NCBI GenBank assembly: GCA_033060915.1
Contig: CM065394.1
Location: 34,754,501-34,818,500, forward strand
Reading direction: 5' to 3'
Length of the DNA stretch: 64,000 nucleotides
DNA from: Euryodendron excelsum
Taxonomy: Eukaryota > Streptophyta > Magnoliopsida > Ericales > Pentaphylacaceae
This document shows positions 22,601-33,618 of this stretch, one piece after another; positions within the stretch are counted from its first letter, which is position 1; every line of letters starts with the position of its first letter. The position numbers and the translations under genes are program-made. Under the pieces are notes generated by a model that made no database searches, had not been told where the DNA came from, and saw only the letters and a program-made list of their open reading frames with translations.

Positions 22601-25242
22601 CACCAGGGCCAAACAGTTTTTGAAGTGAATACCTAGTTAAAACCTACAAAAATATTGAATATAAAGGTCAACATATCACATATTCGCAGAGATGCTAACT
22701 TAGCCACCATCCTGACGTAACAAATTAAAAAAATAATAACAACAATAACAACAACAAATAATTCACAAGAGAACGATGCCAGCAGCTGCTCTTTCTTAAT
22801 CATAATAATTGCCCTGTGCCAACCCAAAAGAATGTTCCCAAATAATGAGTTCAGCGAATGTCAAGATAGATGTGTAGGAAGGTCATGAAAGCTAATAAGA
22901 AACATCCTTTGCTGGAAAGTAGAACCCAAGGATGCAAAGATATGGGAGAACCACTTCAAACCATTCAACTAAAGAAAAGGGGAGGGGCAGGATAGAACTT
23001 CCATCAGTTGCCGGGAAGATAAGTGGAAGGAAATCAAAAGCAGTGGGAACATTGCCCTCCAAGCTTACCCATTTCTTTCTGCCCACAAGTGGATGGAAAG
23101 AAGGGGCCAAAGAAGTTTATGTTGTAGTACCTTCAAGCAGCACCCATGTTAATATGCAAGGGGCTAATGATAAAAGATAACATAACAACAGATTCCTCCC
23201 TTCTTCCTTACACACATGATCCAACAAAATTATGGAAAAGCTCTTCCATCCTATCTTACCTTCGGCTCAATTTTCTGTACCTCCTACCAAATGCAGGATT
23301 AACCACTACAGGGCCATGGGCCATATGCAAATTCAAATCTAAATGAGCAAAAGGAAAGCTAAATAGGTTGCAAATTGTTGTTTCAGAGACACAGAAAAAG
23401 GACAGAAGTCTAGTGGTGTCAAAAGCCTGCCATTGCCAGCTGTTCAACAAAAATATATTGTAAAAGGCAAGAAAAAAAAATATAAAAAGCAAGAAAAGAG
23501 AACACATGAATGTGATCAATTGTCCACTTGAAAAAGAAGAACAAATTAGTAGTAGCTGAACAATGAAATCAGTTAGGAAGACAGGAGGCTAAAATACGAG
23601 GAAAAGAACAAACAGCACAGCACTAAAACTTCAGAATCTCTATACTCTTGTTATGAGGTAATTCTAAATAACAAGCAATTGTCTTCTGTAGGGTCACCTC
23701 TGCAGTGCAAGAATTTTGATATCCATATAGATGCTCACACATCAGGTAGTCCTTTCTTACTAGCTCATAAAATTTAAAAATTATGGATCACGAAGGTTGT
23801 ATGTGAAATAGCTTTAGTATATCAGTGCATGTAATGATTAAGAAGACATAACTAGGTAGTTAAGTAATTTGTTAATAATTGGAAAACTCTATATAATGTA
23901 CTTCTCTCCTATGCTCTTTGGAAGCAAAGATTACAAAGTTGAGAGATTATCTTCAGCAGTTGTTCTATTATTGTTGGCAACACATTCTGAATTATAAAAT
24001 GCTTATTTCTCTGCAACAATTCTAGAACTTGAATTCTTCAAGAGGACCGCTCTTTCATTTCAATGTCCTTACTTGGGAAATCAAGCAAGTACAAGAAGTA
24101 CTCCCACATAACTTTTGCCAGTGAGCCAGAAATTGCATTTTTACTTCAGAAATCTATTAGCATCCTTGAGGTTTACATAGCATAACATTTTTGCCTTATA
24201 TTGAATTTTAGAAAGAAAAAGTAAAAAAAAAAAAAGAATAGAGAAATAGAAATTCTTTTCTGAAACTTCAGTATTATAGTGACATAATGAAACTGCAAAT
24301 GTCCTAAGGTCGGTATTTTTGACATGTTGACTGTCACATGTAAGACAGTAATAAGGTTTACAACTAAATTACTGCTATGGAAGTACCAAATATTGCAGTT
24401 GAAGAATGTAGAGTAGAAGACACATACAAGGTAATAGCTTTGGTATCGCATTGGGAGATAAAAACACAAAATCACTGCCAAAATGAATATTACCTACTGC
24501 TTATCTGGAGGAAAAAGACACAATTGAAAAAAAAAAAAAAATACCAACTAAGAAGTAGATGCTTAAAGCATATTACCCCAAGAATTCCAAAAACAGCAAG
24601 ATGGATGAGGCATGAAAAATATTCCAATAACCATGTTAGCTCTTTCTTATTCTCCTGTGCATAGAACATTTGACGAATAAGCCACCAGCACATATTTGGT
24701 CAGAGAAGAAATAATTTTATAAGTTATATCATCAACAAACATGAAACCAAGTTGAGAACTATCGTTGGGCAAGTTCCCACCAATTACCATCAACAATAGT
24801 GATAAAAAGAAAAATGCTGGATGAAACTCACTTGCTTTTTGTCAGCAGAATGTATGATCGCTTCAGTGGAATGAGGAGATATAATTTCCAATGTTGATGG
24901 CGTTACAGGGGAGGGAGTTGTTAACACAGTAGGATAACCAGACCAAAACCCATATGATTCCAACAAAGCATCCTCAGGAATGGGCACAACACTACCACTT
25001 TCCATCACATTATCAACAGATAATCGTAGCCTGCCACTTTCACTGTACATATTGCTATGGAGTGCCCTATCTCCAATATCTCCGGCCTTTGAAATAGTCT
25101 CACTTTCAAGGTCATCATCTTTGGGAGCGGGAACAACATTTGAGAAACTAAAAGAATCCCTTCGCAAAGAAAAACCAACGCTGCTTGTCGAACTAAAAGA
25201 TTCTCTTCGTCTGGATTCAGAATCATTATTCTCAAGATCCAT
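19668..25242 (-). CDS. FEX: FEX/CrcB-type fluoride export protein, two fused domains (6 exons)
   Basis: Exons on the minus strand are 24832-25242, 24577-24654, 22545-22643, 20637-20829, 20021-20445 and 19668-19886. All phases agree and give about 474 aa. Residues 1-150 form a Ser-rich, acidic cytosolic N-terminus (SSTSSVGFSLRRDSFSFSN). Two homologous CrcB/Fluc membrane domains follow. The first has SNMVGSFLMG and GYLGSLTTFSGWNQ near residues 194-240. The second has FGTLIANVSAACVM and GLLGCLSTVSTFVAE near 380-432. The paired TTFS/STF motifs and the Asn in NxxGS are hallmarks of the fluoride channel family. The fused eukaryotic form lets F- leave the cell across the plasma membrane. An ATG 20 bp upstream (25262) opens an 85-codon overlapping frame. 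The start at 25242 is chosen for reading-frame continuity. Intron 3 hosts a LINE fragment. Confidence 0.9.
21040..21990 (-). mobile_element. Degraded LINE (non-LTR) reverse transcriptase in intron 3 of the fluoride exporter
   Basis: On the minus strand, in order: VNGVQKNFIVSSRGLRLGDP followed by SRLLFIIVMKQLSRM (RT block with RGLRxGDPLS), then LLFADGALLFCSAPEEQLRY (the catalytic FADD-type motif, here FADG), then IKSTLSSLSTYLMSLF (RT thumb region). The frame shifts several times and a C run of 25 (21704-21728; G on the coding strand) interrupts it. The second catalytic Asp is lost, so it is dead. It has the same orientation as the host gene. No poly-A tail or target duplication was identified, so the limits are approximate. 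Confidence 0.75.
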
Positions 25243-25982
25243 GATCCTTGCACCTGGGCCATGGAAACTTCATTTCTTATGCAATGACTTCACAAGCAAC
25301 AGCAATGAAACTATGATTTTAATTCAATGAAAAACATAAGGTTAATAATAAAGATGTCATCACTTGCAATTTACCATAAGCTATTGACAACTACTCCACT
25401 TCTGAAAACTAGCAGAACATGTGTAACAAGAAGTAATGCCACCGACCCAGACTTTGGTATCAAGAAGCCAATCTCGGAATAATCCAGGAGTGTGTGTATA
25501 ATATTATAGATATTGGTTATATCTACAAGTCTGCCACTAAATGATGTAGGAGAAATAAAGACACAGTTACAATTGTAAATAAAAAAAAAATCATTGATAA
25601 CTGGGACAGGTGTGCACATGGTAGAATTTTTTGTTAATAGTTAACACACATTCCTGACCCACCAAGAGCCCCTTAGGACCATTTTTCAAATCATTCACTG
25701 TACAACTATATAGTATTGATCTGTAGACATCAAGCATGCAGCTGCAGATTAGAAGATAAAAAAATTGAAAGAAAATAACAAAAGAAGGGGAAAGGGGGTG
25801 GGGGGGTGGAAGCTGGATCCAACATTATACGTTATTTTACTCTTGCAAATTTGTTCATTTCTCACTGCCGTAAGGTTTAAGACTTGGAAAAATGTTTTCT
25901 AAAACCCAAAAAAGGAGGCAATATTCTATAACCAAAAACTAAAGATGCATATACATGCCATTACTAAATATTGATGCATCAA
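25243..25982. other. Upstream region of the fluoride exporter
   Basis: AT-rich sequence between the FEX start codon and the solo LTR. It may hold the 5' UTR, but no TATA box or leader exon can be assigned. A G-rich patch lies at 25790-25808. Confidence 0.4.
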
Positions 25983-27297
25983 AATACTGTTGGGGACTGC
26001 GAAATTTCCCACGACCTGGCTATAGTGTATACGCATGCTACCAAAAATTCTGATCTGATTAGCATAGCCTAATCTACGTGATTGGAATCGTACCTTCGAG
26101 ATCTCTCTAGTTTAATCCCGAACACAAGAATCAGCACCAAGCACGAATCAGCAAGCTCGAACTCAACCTTCGGACTTCTGCTGTATTCCTCGTACACGCC
26201 TTGCTCTATAGAGAGTGAGCTCGCTGCTGCTAGGGTTTCTCTTCCTCACAAAATCGTGTATCTCTCAATTATGTGTAGAGTGTGTAACCCTAGCAGCTCT
26301 TAGAGCGCGTATATATATAGGTTACAACAGGGACCATAGGATTAGTATAATTAGGGCTTCCTACGCAAATAAGGATTCCTAATCCAATCAGGATTAGTCT
26401 TTATTTACGTAAATTATAATTCATACCACTAAGGAATTATAATTGCACTCCCTGTTATACTAGAAATTATATTTCGAGCTCCATATTATTAAATGCTTAT
26501 TTATCTCCCAACGTTAAGATTACAGATACCCGTCTATTAAATTAAATTACTGACAATTAAATTTAATAGACTTATTTAATTCCTTGAGACCTTCCACTTA
26601 ACTTATTTGATATGTCGGATTCATAATCCACCTGCAGGGTTTGACATAATCAAAACTTATAAGCATCCTCAAGGGGGTATCATCAATCCCTATACGGGGA
26701 CGTAGATTCCATCAATAATAAATATTCACCATACACGTAATGTCATTGTCCAACTCACTGAGTTTATTGACCCTTAAAGAATCTCACTCTTCTATGAATC
26801 AAAACAATAAATACTACATGCACGTGTCTATTTATTATATTAGGATTAAGAGTATAAGCACTCATAATAATCATGAGGTATTAATTGTTTTATATAGTCA
26901 GTATAAAAACAATTACCCCAACACGGTCCTGTTCAATACACACAAAGTGTACTAGTGCAAGGAGTTGGAACTATACATTCCCCACAGTCAAGACAGACCT
27001 ATTAAAACCTTGTACTACAGTCCTACTGATGGTGTGTCCATTTCCATCTAAGACTGCGAACGATTAACTTATATTCCATAAGAACCGATGATCTGATCTT
27101 CCGTGTGTAAGTCGTACTCTACACACCAAATCATCTACTATATAGAATAAGAGACACACATGCATAATCATTAAATAAATAACGCAATGCAAACATTTCT
27201 CACACAGATTCTCATTAAAATGAAATAACTAATTTATTAATAAATACTAAAGTCACTTCACAAAGCATGTCTTTTAGTATAAATTTTCAACAAATAC
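25983..27297 (-). mobile_element. Complete solo LTR (25988-27292) with 5-bp target-site duplication AATAC
   Basis: The segment 25988-27292 (1305 bp) starts TGTTGGGG and ends TTTTCAACA, so it is bounded by TGTTG/CAACA inverted ends. It is flanked by AATAC on both sides (25983-25987 and 27293-27297). No internal retroelement sequence remains, so it is a solo LTR left by recombination between two LTRs. The minus strand gives the transcription direction: a TATATATATA box at about 26309-26320, followed by a leader with GAAACCCTAGCAG. It looks Copia-type, but that is a judgement from general appearance. It lies about 0.75 kb upstream of FEX in the same orientation. Confidence 0.9.
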
Positions 27298-28364
27298 TTC
27301 TTAACTATTATGCAACTGGTAAATTTCTTTAGCTTTGCTGATTCTATGTACTCATCCAAATCCTAGAAAACATGCACCTTTCTACACAATTCCATTTTGG
27401 AAGGAAATTTAAAAGAGTACAAAAGAAGAAAACTATAAATTTAATAAAAGATTTCGGATGAAAAAAAATTCCAATTATCTCAAATGCACAAGTGAGATAC
27501 AAATGGAGAGACAAACGATGCCCCACACCCCCAAAAAAAAAAAGAAAAAAAATGCCCAAAGAGAAAAAAACCGGCATTTGTAATTAATCAACTATGCATT
27601 CCTGTCACTAGATATCAACGAATAAATAAATAAAAGAAATACATAACCTTGCACATGAATTTTCTCATAACTAGAAGGTATAGTGACCTAGTTGTTGTAA
27701 TGATGATAATAGCACCAACAACAATGAATTGTTGGTGAGGACAAGTAGATCTGAAGAGCAAATTTAGTGCCAAGACAGGATCACAAAATGTGTTCATATA
27801 ACATATGACAGAGATCAGAGAAACAGAGGGCATAGGCCCATGTTACATGCCATCTATTTTTCATTCTCTAAGAACACATCCTAGCCTACCCATGTGACAT
27901 AAGATTCGATGCATCTTTATGAAATAGGTAAATAAAAAGTTTAATATCATTAGGAGATTCTTAAGGTCGCAGAATTATTAATGATTCCTCCCTTTAACAT
28001 AAGTAGGCCCATTTGCTGAAAGACAAGGCCATAAACACAATCACAATAACCACGAATTTAACAATCACCATATTGTTACCGGTATTATCAAAGTTGCACC
28101 CCAGTTTTGCCTTTCCACAGCAAACCCAAAAGAACTTATTAGCCAGCTCTACATGTCGTCCACTAGCAAGGCAACATACGAAAGCAAAAACAAAAACGAA
28201 ACACAACACTACTTACCAGTCCAATGCAATTGATTGTTAATCCAAATGTGTCTATTCAATAGGAAAACAAGTGTGAAAAGACAAAACGTGATAACATGAA
28301 AAGGTGCCCAAGATAAAAACAAACTTTTACTTCCTTTTTCAGATTTAACCAAATAGATTAATGC

Positions 28365-28404
<40 letters not shown>

Positions 28405-29680
28405 GACATATGATTCTTCGAACAAATAAAGGGATCTTTTTCACAAAAAAACAAAGAATTAACAAAGGGATTTAATTAAATAATATGAAAAGCTGAAGAA
28501 AGAGAAAAGAACAGAAATTTTCACATTACGCCAAAAAGCTATATTAACAAATTAAAGAATCAATTAAATTAATACGCGAAATCCAGAATCAAAGTGCGAA
28601 AACATCACACAGTCCACAAACTGGCCTAGAAGAGAAAATCATGAAATAATACATGCATGACATAGAGAGGGGAAGAGGGAGAGGGAGAGGGAGCGGAAAT
28701 ATACCACGACTTTGTAGGAACAATCCTATAAAGGCCGGCCAAGCTTGAAAAGATCGGAAACCAAAATCAAACTGCCCAGAGAGAGCTTGAAAAGATCGGA
28801 AATCAAAATCAAACTACCTGTATGCTTATATACTGTGTATGTATGCGTACTGGTACATATATGTATGATTAAGGTTCAAGAAAAAGAGAAAAGATACGGG
28901 ACGAAAAATATAGGTGGAGGAGATCAGATACGGACGAAGCAGGGTAATTTAGAGCAGGTTGATATGAATGAGAGTGGACCTCGGGGTGAAATTTACAAAG
29001 AATATACGAATAGAAAATGAAGAAATGGCGGTGATTTATCTTACAAAGATTTTAGGAAAAAAAAAATTAAACTCAAAAACCATAATTTCTGCTTCCCAAA
29101 AAATACAAAGAGGAAGCTTTAAATAAAAATAAAAGAAAATTAGAGAAATTGATGTCCACTTTATTTGTCAGTACGTGAAACTCAGTTTAAGAATATTATG
29201 AGAAAAAAATATTAGGTGATATAAAAATGAACATAATATATATAAGAAAATTTACTTGGGATACTAATAAAGCACTAGAATACTTTTATGATCAGCTAAA
29301 ATATTGCTAAACAAATAATATTTAGAAAAATTTATAAGAATAATTACATATTATTGCTAAAAAAAAATAAGTTTTGGGAGTATAAAAAATAGTTGAAATT
29401 ATAACAAGAACATTTCTAAGATTTTCCAATAGTTTCTCATAAGATTGTTTAATTGGTATTCGAGTTAAAGATTCATTCCTATTTTCAAAACAACCTGCTT
29501 ATAATCAATCAATTGTCGAGCTCCAAGCCATACTTAACAATTACTTAAATTATACATTCCACAAGCCAGATTATTGTTAATTTGTACTATTAGTGTATGA
29601 GTGCTGATCACACGGGATGCGCCCCTCATTAATACGACGGAGACGCCCTGTGTCATCTTCCCATCCACACAAATCTGACC
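27298..29680. other. Intergenic sequence with microsatellite
   Basis: AT-rich, with a (GA)n run at about 28369-28396 and GA-rich sequence near 28670-28700. It could contain a distant 5' leader of the fluoride exporter (a possible donor at about 28705 on the minus strand), but nothing decides this. No coding region is supported. Confidence 0.4.
28742..28825. repeat. Two-copy tandem repeat, 42-bp period
   Basis: AGCTTGAAAAGATCGGAAA starts at 28742 and again at 28784, followed in both copies by the same CAAAATCAAACT word. Simple local duplication. Confidence 0.85.
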
Positions 29681-29932
29681 AGATTGTTAGAGTCATTTAA
29701 CATAGAAACGGCTGAAGCCGCGTCACTATCAACCGAAGACAAATCACCATCTCCCACTTTCTGTCCTCTCTCTCTCTCTCTCTCCCTTTTTTCTGACCTT
29801 TTCTACTCTCTATCTCTTACCTTTTTGTCCTCTCTCTCTCTCTACATGTTTCTCACCCTTTCCTACTCTATCTCTCTACTCTTTCCTGTAACAGTGCCTC
29901 TCTCTATCTCTGTCTCTCTCTCTCTCTCTCTC

Positions 29933-30349
29933 TCACTCTGAGTCTGGTATGGTTTCTTCTACATCCGATAAGATTCTGCATCCAACTCCATCCAGGTAGA
30001 ACAGAGACAACACCTTAGTTTCTTGACTTGCATACACGGCCACTTCCACGGTCACGACCACGCCGTTGTCCTCCTTGGATTCGACCCCTTCCTCCCTCTT
30101 GTGTTTCGAGTTCACCTGGCCATTGTTCGCCGCGGCCGCCACGTTGTTGCTGGGGGACTTCTTTGGTTACGGTGTTTGGGGTTTTGAGGTCGATGCCCTG
30201 TGTGGTGGGGTGGGGTCGTCTCTGCGAGGGTTGCTTGGGGCCATGACTTTGAGATCTTTGCGAAGACTGAGAGGGCCACCAACTGCCATTGATTCTCTCA
30301 CATTCCTCTCTTCGCTAGACTTTTCAAAATGGGACGAGCAAGGCAACAC
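29933..30349 (-). pseudogene. Unrecognised minus-strand ORF pair, possible 5' exon or broken gene
   Basis: Two open stretches share one frame on the minus strand, 30167-30349 and 29933-30142, separated by a TAA that overlaps a possible GTAACC splice donor. The first encodes a basic, Pro/Arg/Ser-rich N-terminus (MAPSNPRRDDPTPPHRASTS). The second is Lys/Glu/Val-rich. The region is more GC-rich than its surroundings and is bordered by (CT)n runs at 29767-29940. It may be the 5' exon of a gene whose remainder is lost, or chance. No family is recognised. Confidence 0.25.
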
Positions 30350-30967
30350 CGAGAAGGGTGGTTGTCCATGATCTGAGTTTGCCGAATTCCTTCTGAATTT
30401 AATTCACAGAATTGTTGCTGGTTGCCCTTCTAAATTTTTTTTGTTGGTTAATAAAATATAGGTATGAAACTGTTTTTGCTATGGCAGATATATGCAAAAA
30501 GCGATAAACAGTAATCAAAATTGCTGCTCAATAGATCAATTAGGGTTCTTTTGTTAAATATTAAATAGAGCAACGACGAAACCTACTGTTGAAACTCTCG
30601 GCTTCCCAAGGAGTAGCTTGGCTTAAGCCGTTCATCATTAAATAGATCCCAAAAAACTGGCTTGGACTCGTTCCGAAGGCCAAAATTCGTGAATGTAAAG
30701 ATGACACCGGGCGTCTTCATTGTATTATGACGGGCGCGTACCCGTGTTATCATCACTCTGTATGTATTTCCAACTCATTCAAGCGAGTTCCATAACAACT
30801 GATTTCTTTTGATTGGAAATGAATAATTGTTTGAAGGGAAAATAAATAAATTCAAATTTATGACCACCTAAAGTGCAACCCACAGTAACCATTTGTAAGT
30901 TGGCCCAGCACACAGAATTTGTTTTGCAGCTGTATCTGTTGACCGTTAATAGTTAAACTAGCATTTT

Positions 30968-31496
30968 TTAATAATTAATTATAATAACACCTCCTAAGTT
31001 ATAACTTAATTTCATTAAACTCCTTTAAATTTTAAAACGTAGCAAACTGACCCTTATAATTGTTAATTTGTCTCAGTCAATACCTCTATTAACAATATAT
31101 TAAGCAATCTGTTAGAAAAGTTGATCAAAAATTCATGTGATTTAAATATGTTCACAAAAGTATGATTTTATACTTAAATTGAAATTTTTTTTTTTAATAA
31201 TTATTTATTGATTGAAATGCTCATTGAGTTGCTTCTGTATGTACACACTATTTCAAAGGGTATTTCAATTATTAGATAATTATTATAATAAAATAATATC
31301 AATATAAGTATAAAATTATACTTTTTTGAATATGTGCAAGCTGCATATTAATTTTGCATCTATTTTTTTAATACATTACTAATAGAATATATCGATTGAT
31401 AGAAATTGATAGTTTAGGAATTCAATATATAACGATTTAGAATTTACAGGAATTTAGTGATACTCAGTTCGTGGTACGTTGTTGTAATTAATCATT
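30968..31496. mobile_element. MITE-like element, diverged relative of the one at 8941
   Basis: The left end (ATAATTAATTATAATAACAC at about 30970) and right end (GTTGTAATTAATCATT near 31480) are imperfect inverted repeats. Inside there are words shared with 8941-9456: ATATATTA with a following AAATTGAT-type stretch, ATGTTCACAAAA, TTTTTTTTTTTAATAATT, GAGTTATTAGACAATTATTA-like and GATACTCAGTTC. No ORF. The ends are approximate. Confidence 0.5.
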
Positions 31497-31648
31497 CTTT
31501 AAATTAGGATGGTTAGCCTAGTGTTTTTTATTTCAGTTTTACATTGTTTGGTCTACATATATCATGGATTAATTAATTTATACTGTTATTAAAAGACAAT
31601 AATTATGAACCATAATTAATATACTTTTAATAACCGTGCACAAATATA

Positions 31649-31871
31649 GGGTCCGTTTGAAAGTACTGTTAATTTTTATTTTTTGTTGTGTGTTATAGGT
31701 GTATGTTTTTGTTTTTTATTTTTTATGGTCTGATGATGATATTTATAGATTACCGTTCTATTAACAGTACCAGACCAATATTTTAAAATAAAAAATACAT
31801 CTCTTTTAATATTTTTTATATTTTTTATTTTTAAAAATTAAAAATTAAAAATTAAAAACCAAACGGCCCAT
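31649..31871. mobile_element. Small hAT-like MITE candidate
   Basis: GGGTCCGTTTG at the left end is answered by CAAACGGCCC at the right end, about 220 bp apart, with very AT-rich sequence between. Such GGG..CGTTTG ends are frequent in small hAT-type elements. No 8-bp target duplication could be confirmed. Confidence 0.4.
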
Positions 31872-32046
31872 AATTTTATAGAAATCGTCGTACATTCATT
31901 TTCGTGTAGCGATCACTCGCGAATGCTTATGCGGCGGCGTCTAGACCTACAATAAAGACAATCGCTGATGATGCAGTAAGTCTGTCTCCAAGTCCGCAGC
32001 AATCAGCTCCAATAATCTGAGAAGGGAAAAGGGTGAAGGGCACCGG

Positions 32047-33178
32047 TGTGATGCCCGTCAAGGGCACTCTGATGCCAAAATTAGGTTTCTAGATATGTCT
32101 CAACAGAGTTTTAGCTAGGGTTTTTCGTTTGCATACCTCTTTGGGGAAGATGATTTTTTCCTTTTATATTGGCAGGCACCCTGGTAGCCCTAGAGGGGCA
32201 TTGCATGCATGGAGAGGGTGGGAGTCGGCTGTCTCTCCACGTGGCAACTCGGCATTGGAAATCCTAACTGGTGGCAGGGTAGTGGGAGGAGCAGTTGTCC
32301 AACTCCAAACGTGGCGCTCCCTTAGGCGTGTGTCAGAGTAAGTGAGGTGACTGCTTCCTCTTACACGCGAAATCTTGGGAGTTGGGAGCACATTATCATG
32401 ATTGGGTTGTCAATAATGACTTTTATTGGCTTGGATGGTGGGATGAGTGATCGGCACCATTTCACAAGGCCTGCTCGGGCGTGGTTTGCTCGGCCTTGCG
32501 CAGCCGCGGTCTGGTCAGTCATGACCTCCCTAGTCAGGCCTTAGTCAGCTGGACCTCTCAAGGTCAATCCTTCTTTCGTGGTGCTTTTCCTTCTTTCGAT
32601 CCCATTTGAGTCCTTTGAGATATCAACATGTTTGGTGCTGGAGCCTCAACCATTGTAATGCGCAATACGTCATCAGCTAAATCTGACAGCCCGTGCGCGC
32701 TTTCTCCTGGTCGGGTTGTTAAGGGTGTTCATGGTCAGTTCTCATCAGTAGCCCCCTATTCCTTTGAGTACCCCGAGCATGGGGTGTGATAAGGGGAATT
32801 CATGGTCAGTCCCCATCAGTAGCCCCCCATTTCTCTAAGTGCCCCGAGTGTGTGGCGTACTCAAAGGAATTCATTGTTAATCCCTATCAGTAACCCCCCA
32901 TTCCTCTGAGTGCCCCGAGCATGGGGGCCCAAGGGTACTCCTAGGTTGGGAGGTGTCACTTCGTAGAGTTGGGAGGCATTTATAGCGTCGTAGGCGCATT
33001 TATGATAAGGCTGGCGAGGAGTGAATGCGCCTATTGACATGTCGCCACATGATGCATGGTCATTGGTAGTCTAAGTGTGACGCAACCCGTGGACTACTAG
33101 CCGTTGGATCCATGGTTGGGTGGTGTAATCTGGCCCGTTGATTTCGAAAAAGAGGGTTTTAGCTTAGGCGGTCACACA
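32047..33178 (-). repeat. LTR of the Tat-lineage element
   Basis: The minus strand starts near TGTGACCGCC (33178), preceded by purine-rich GGGAACATGGGAGCC. It contains the 71-bp tandem repeats, a TATA box at 32168-32161 and a leader with AAACCCTAGC, and ends GGGCATCACA (32047). The boundaries are inferred because the partner LTR is missing. Confidence 0.5.
32728..32940. repeat. Three tandem copies of a 71-bp repeat inside the LTR
   Basis: TTCATGGTCAGT-type starts lie at 32728, 32799 and 32870, exactly 71 bp apart. Each is followed by CATCAGTAGCCCCC, a CCTCTGAGTGCCCCGAGCA-like stretch and ATGGGG. The copies differ by several substitutions. They sit upstream (on the minus strand) of the LTR TATA box, as U3 enhancer-like repeats would. 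Confidence 0.9.
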
Positions 33179-33618
33179 TTTGGCTCCCATGTTCCCACAC
33201 TTGCAGATTTTCGGATTGTTCACCGGATTTTCTCCTACGATGTTGCTTGCTGCGTAGATTCGCGACTATTGTAAAGAATTCGTGGGTTGGTAAGTGTTTT
33301 CGCTGTAGCCTTAAGCTTTTGGGCGATTTGGTGTGTAGGTTGTCTTGGGCAATCATCATAGGGGGTTGAAGAACTGGCTGGGGTGGGGGTTAAATTTAGG
33401 AGAAAGGGGTACGTGATAGGGATGATGGATGAGAGAGAGGTGCAATCGTCAGATTCTGAGAATACCCTCTCTCAGGTTCTGGTGAGGGTGAGGGTTGGGG
33501 CCCCTAATAGTGCATCAGTGGGTCCTTCTGGGGCCTCCGAAGGGGGTACGGACCCAGGAGCCGAGGCGGTGGTAGTGGCGGGGGAAAGGGAGTTCAACTT
33601 CGTTGCGAAGGGGTCTCT

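Noticed and set aside
22892..23346. Open frames on both strands in intron 2 of the fluoride exporter
   Set aside because: No family resemblance, no splice connection to the gene; treated as intron sequence.
29684..29941. Leu/Ser-rich open frame
   Set aside because: Translation of CT-rich microsatellites.
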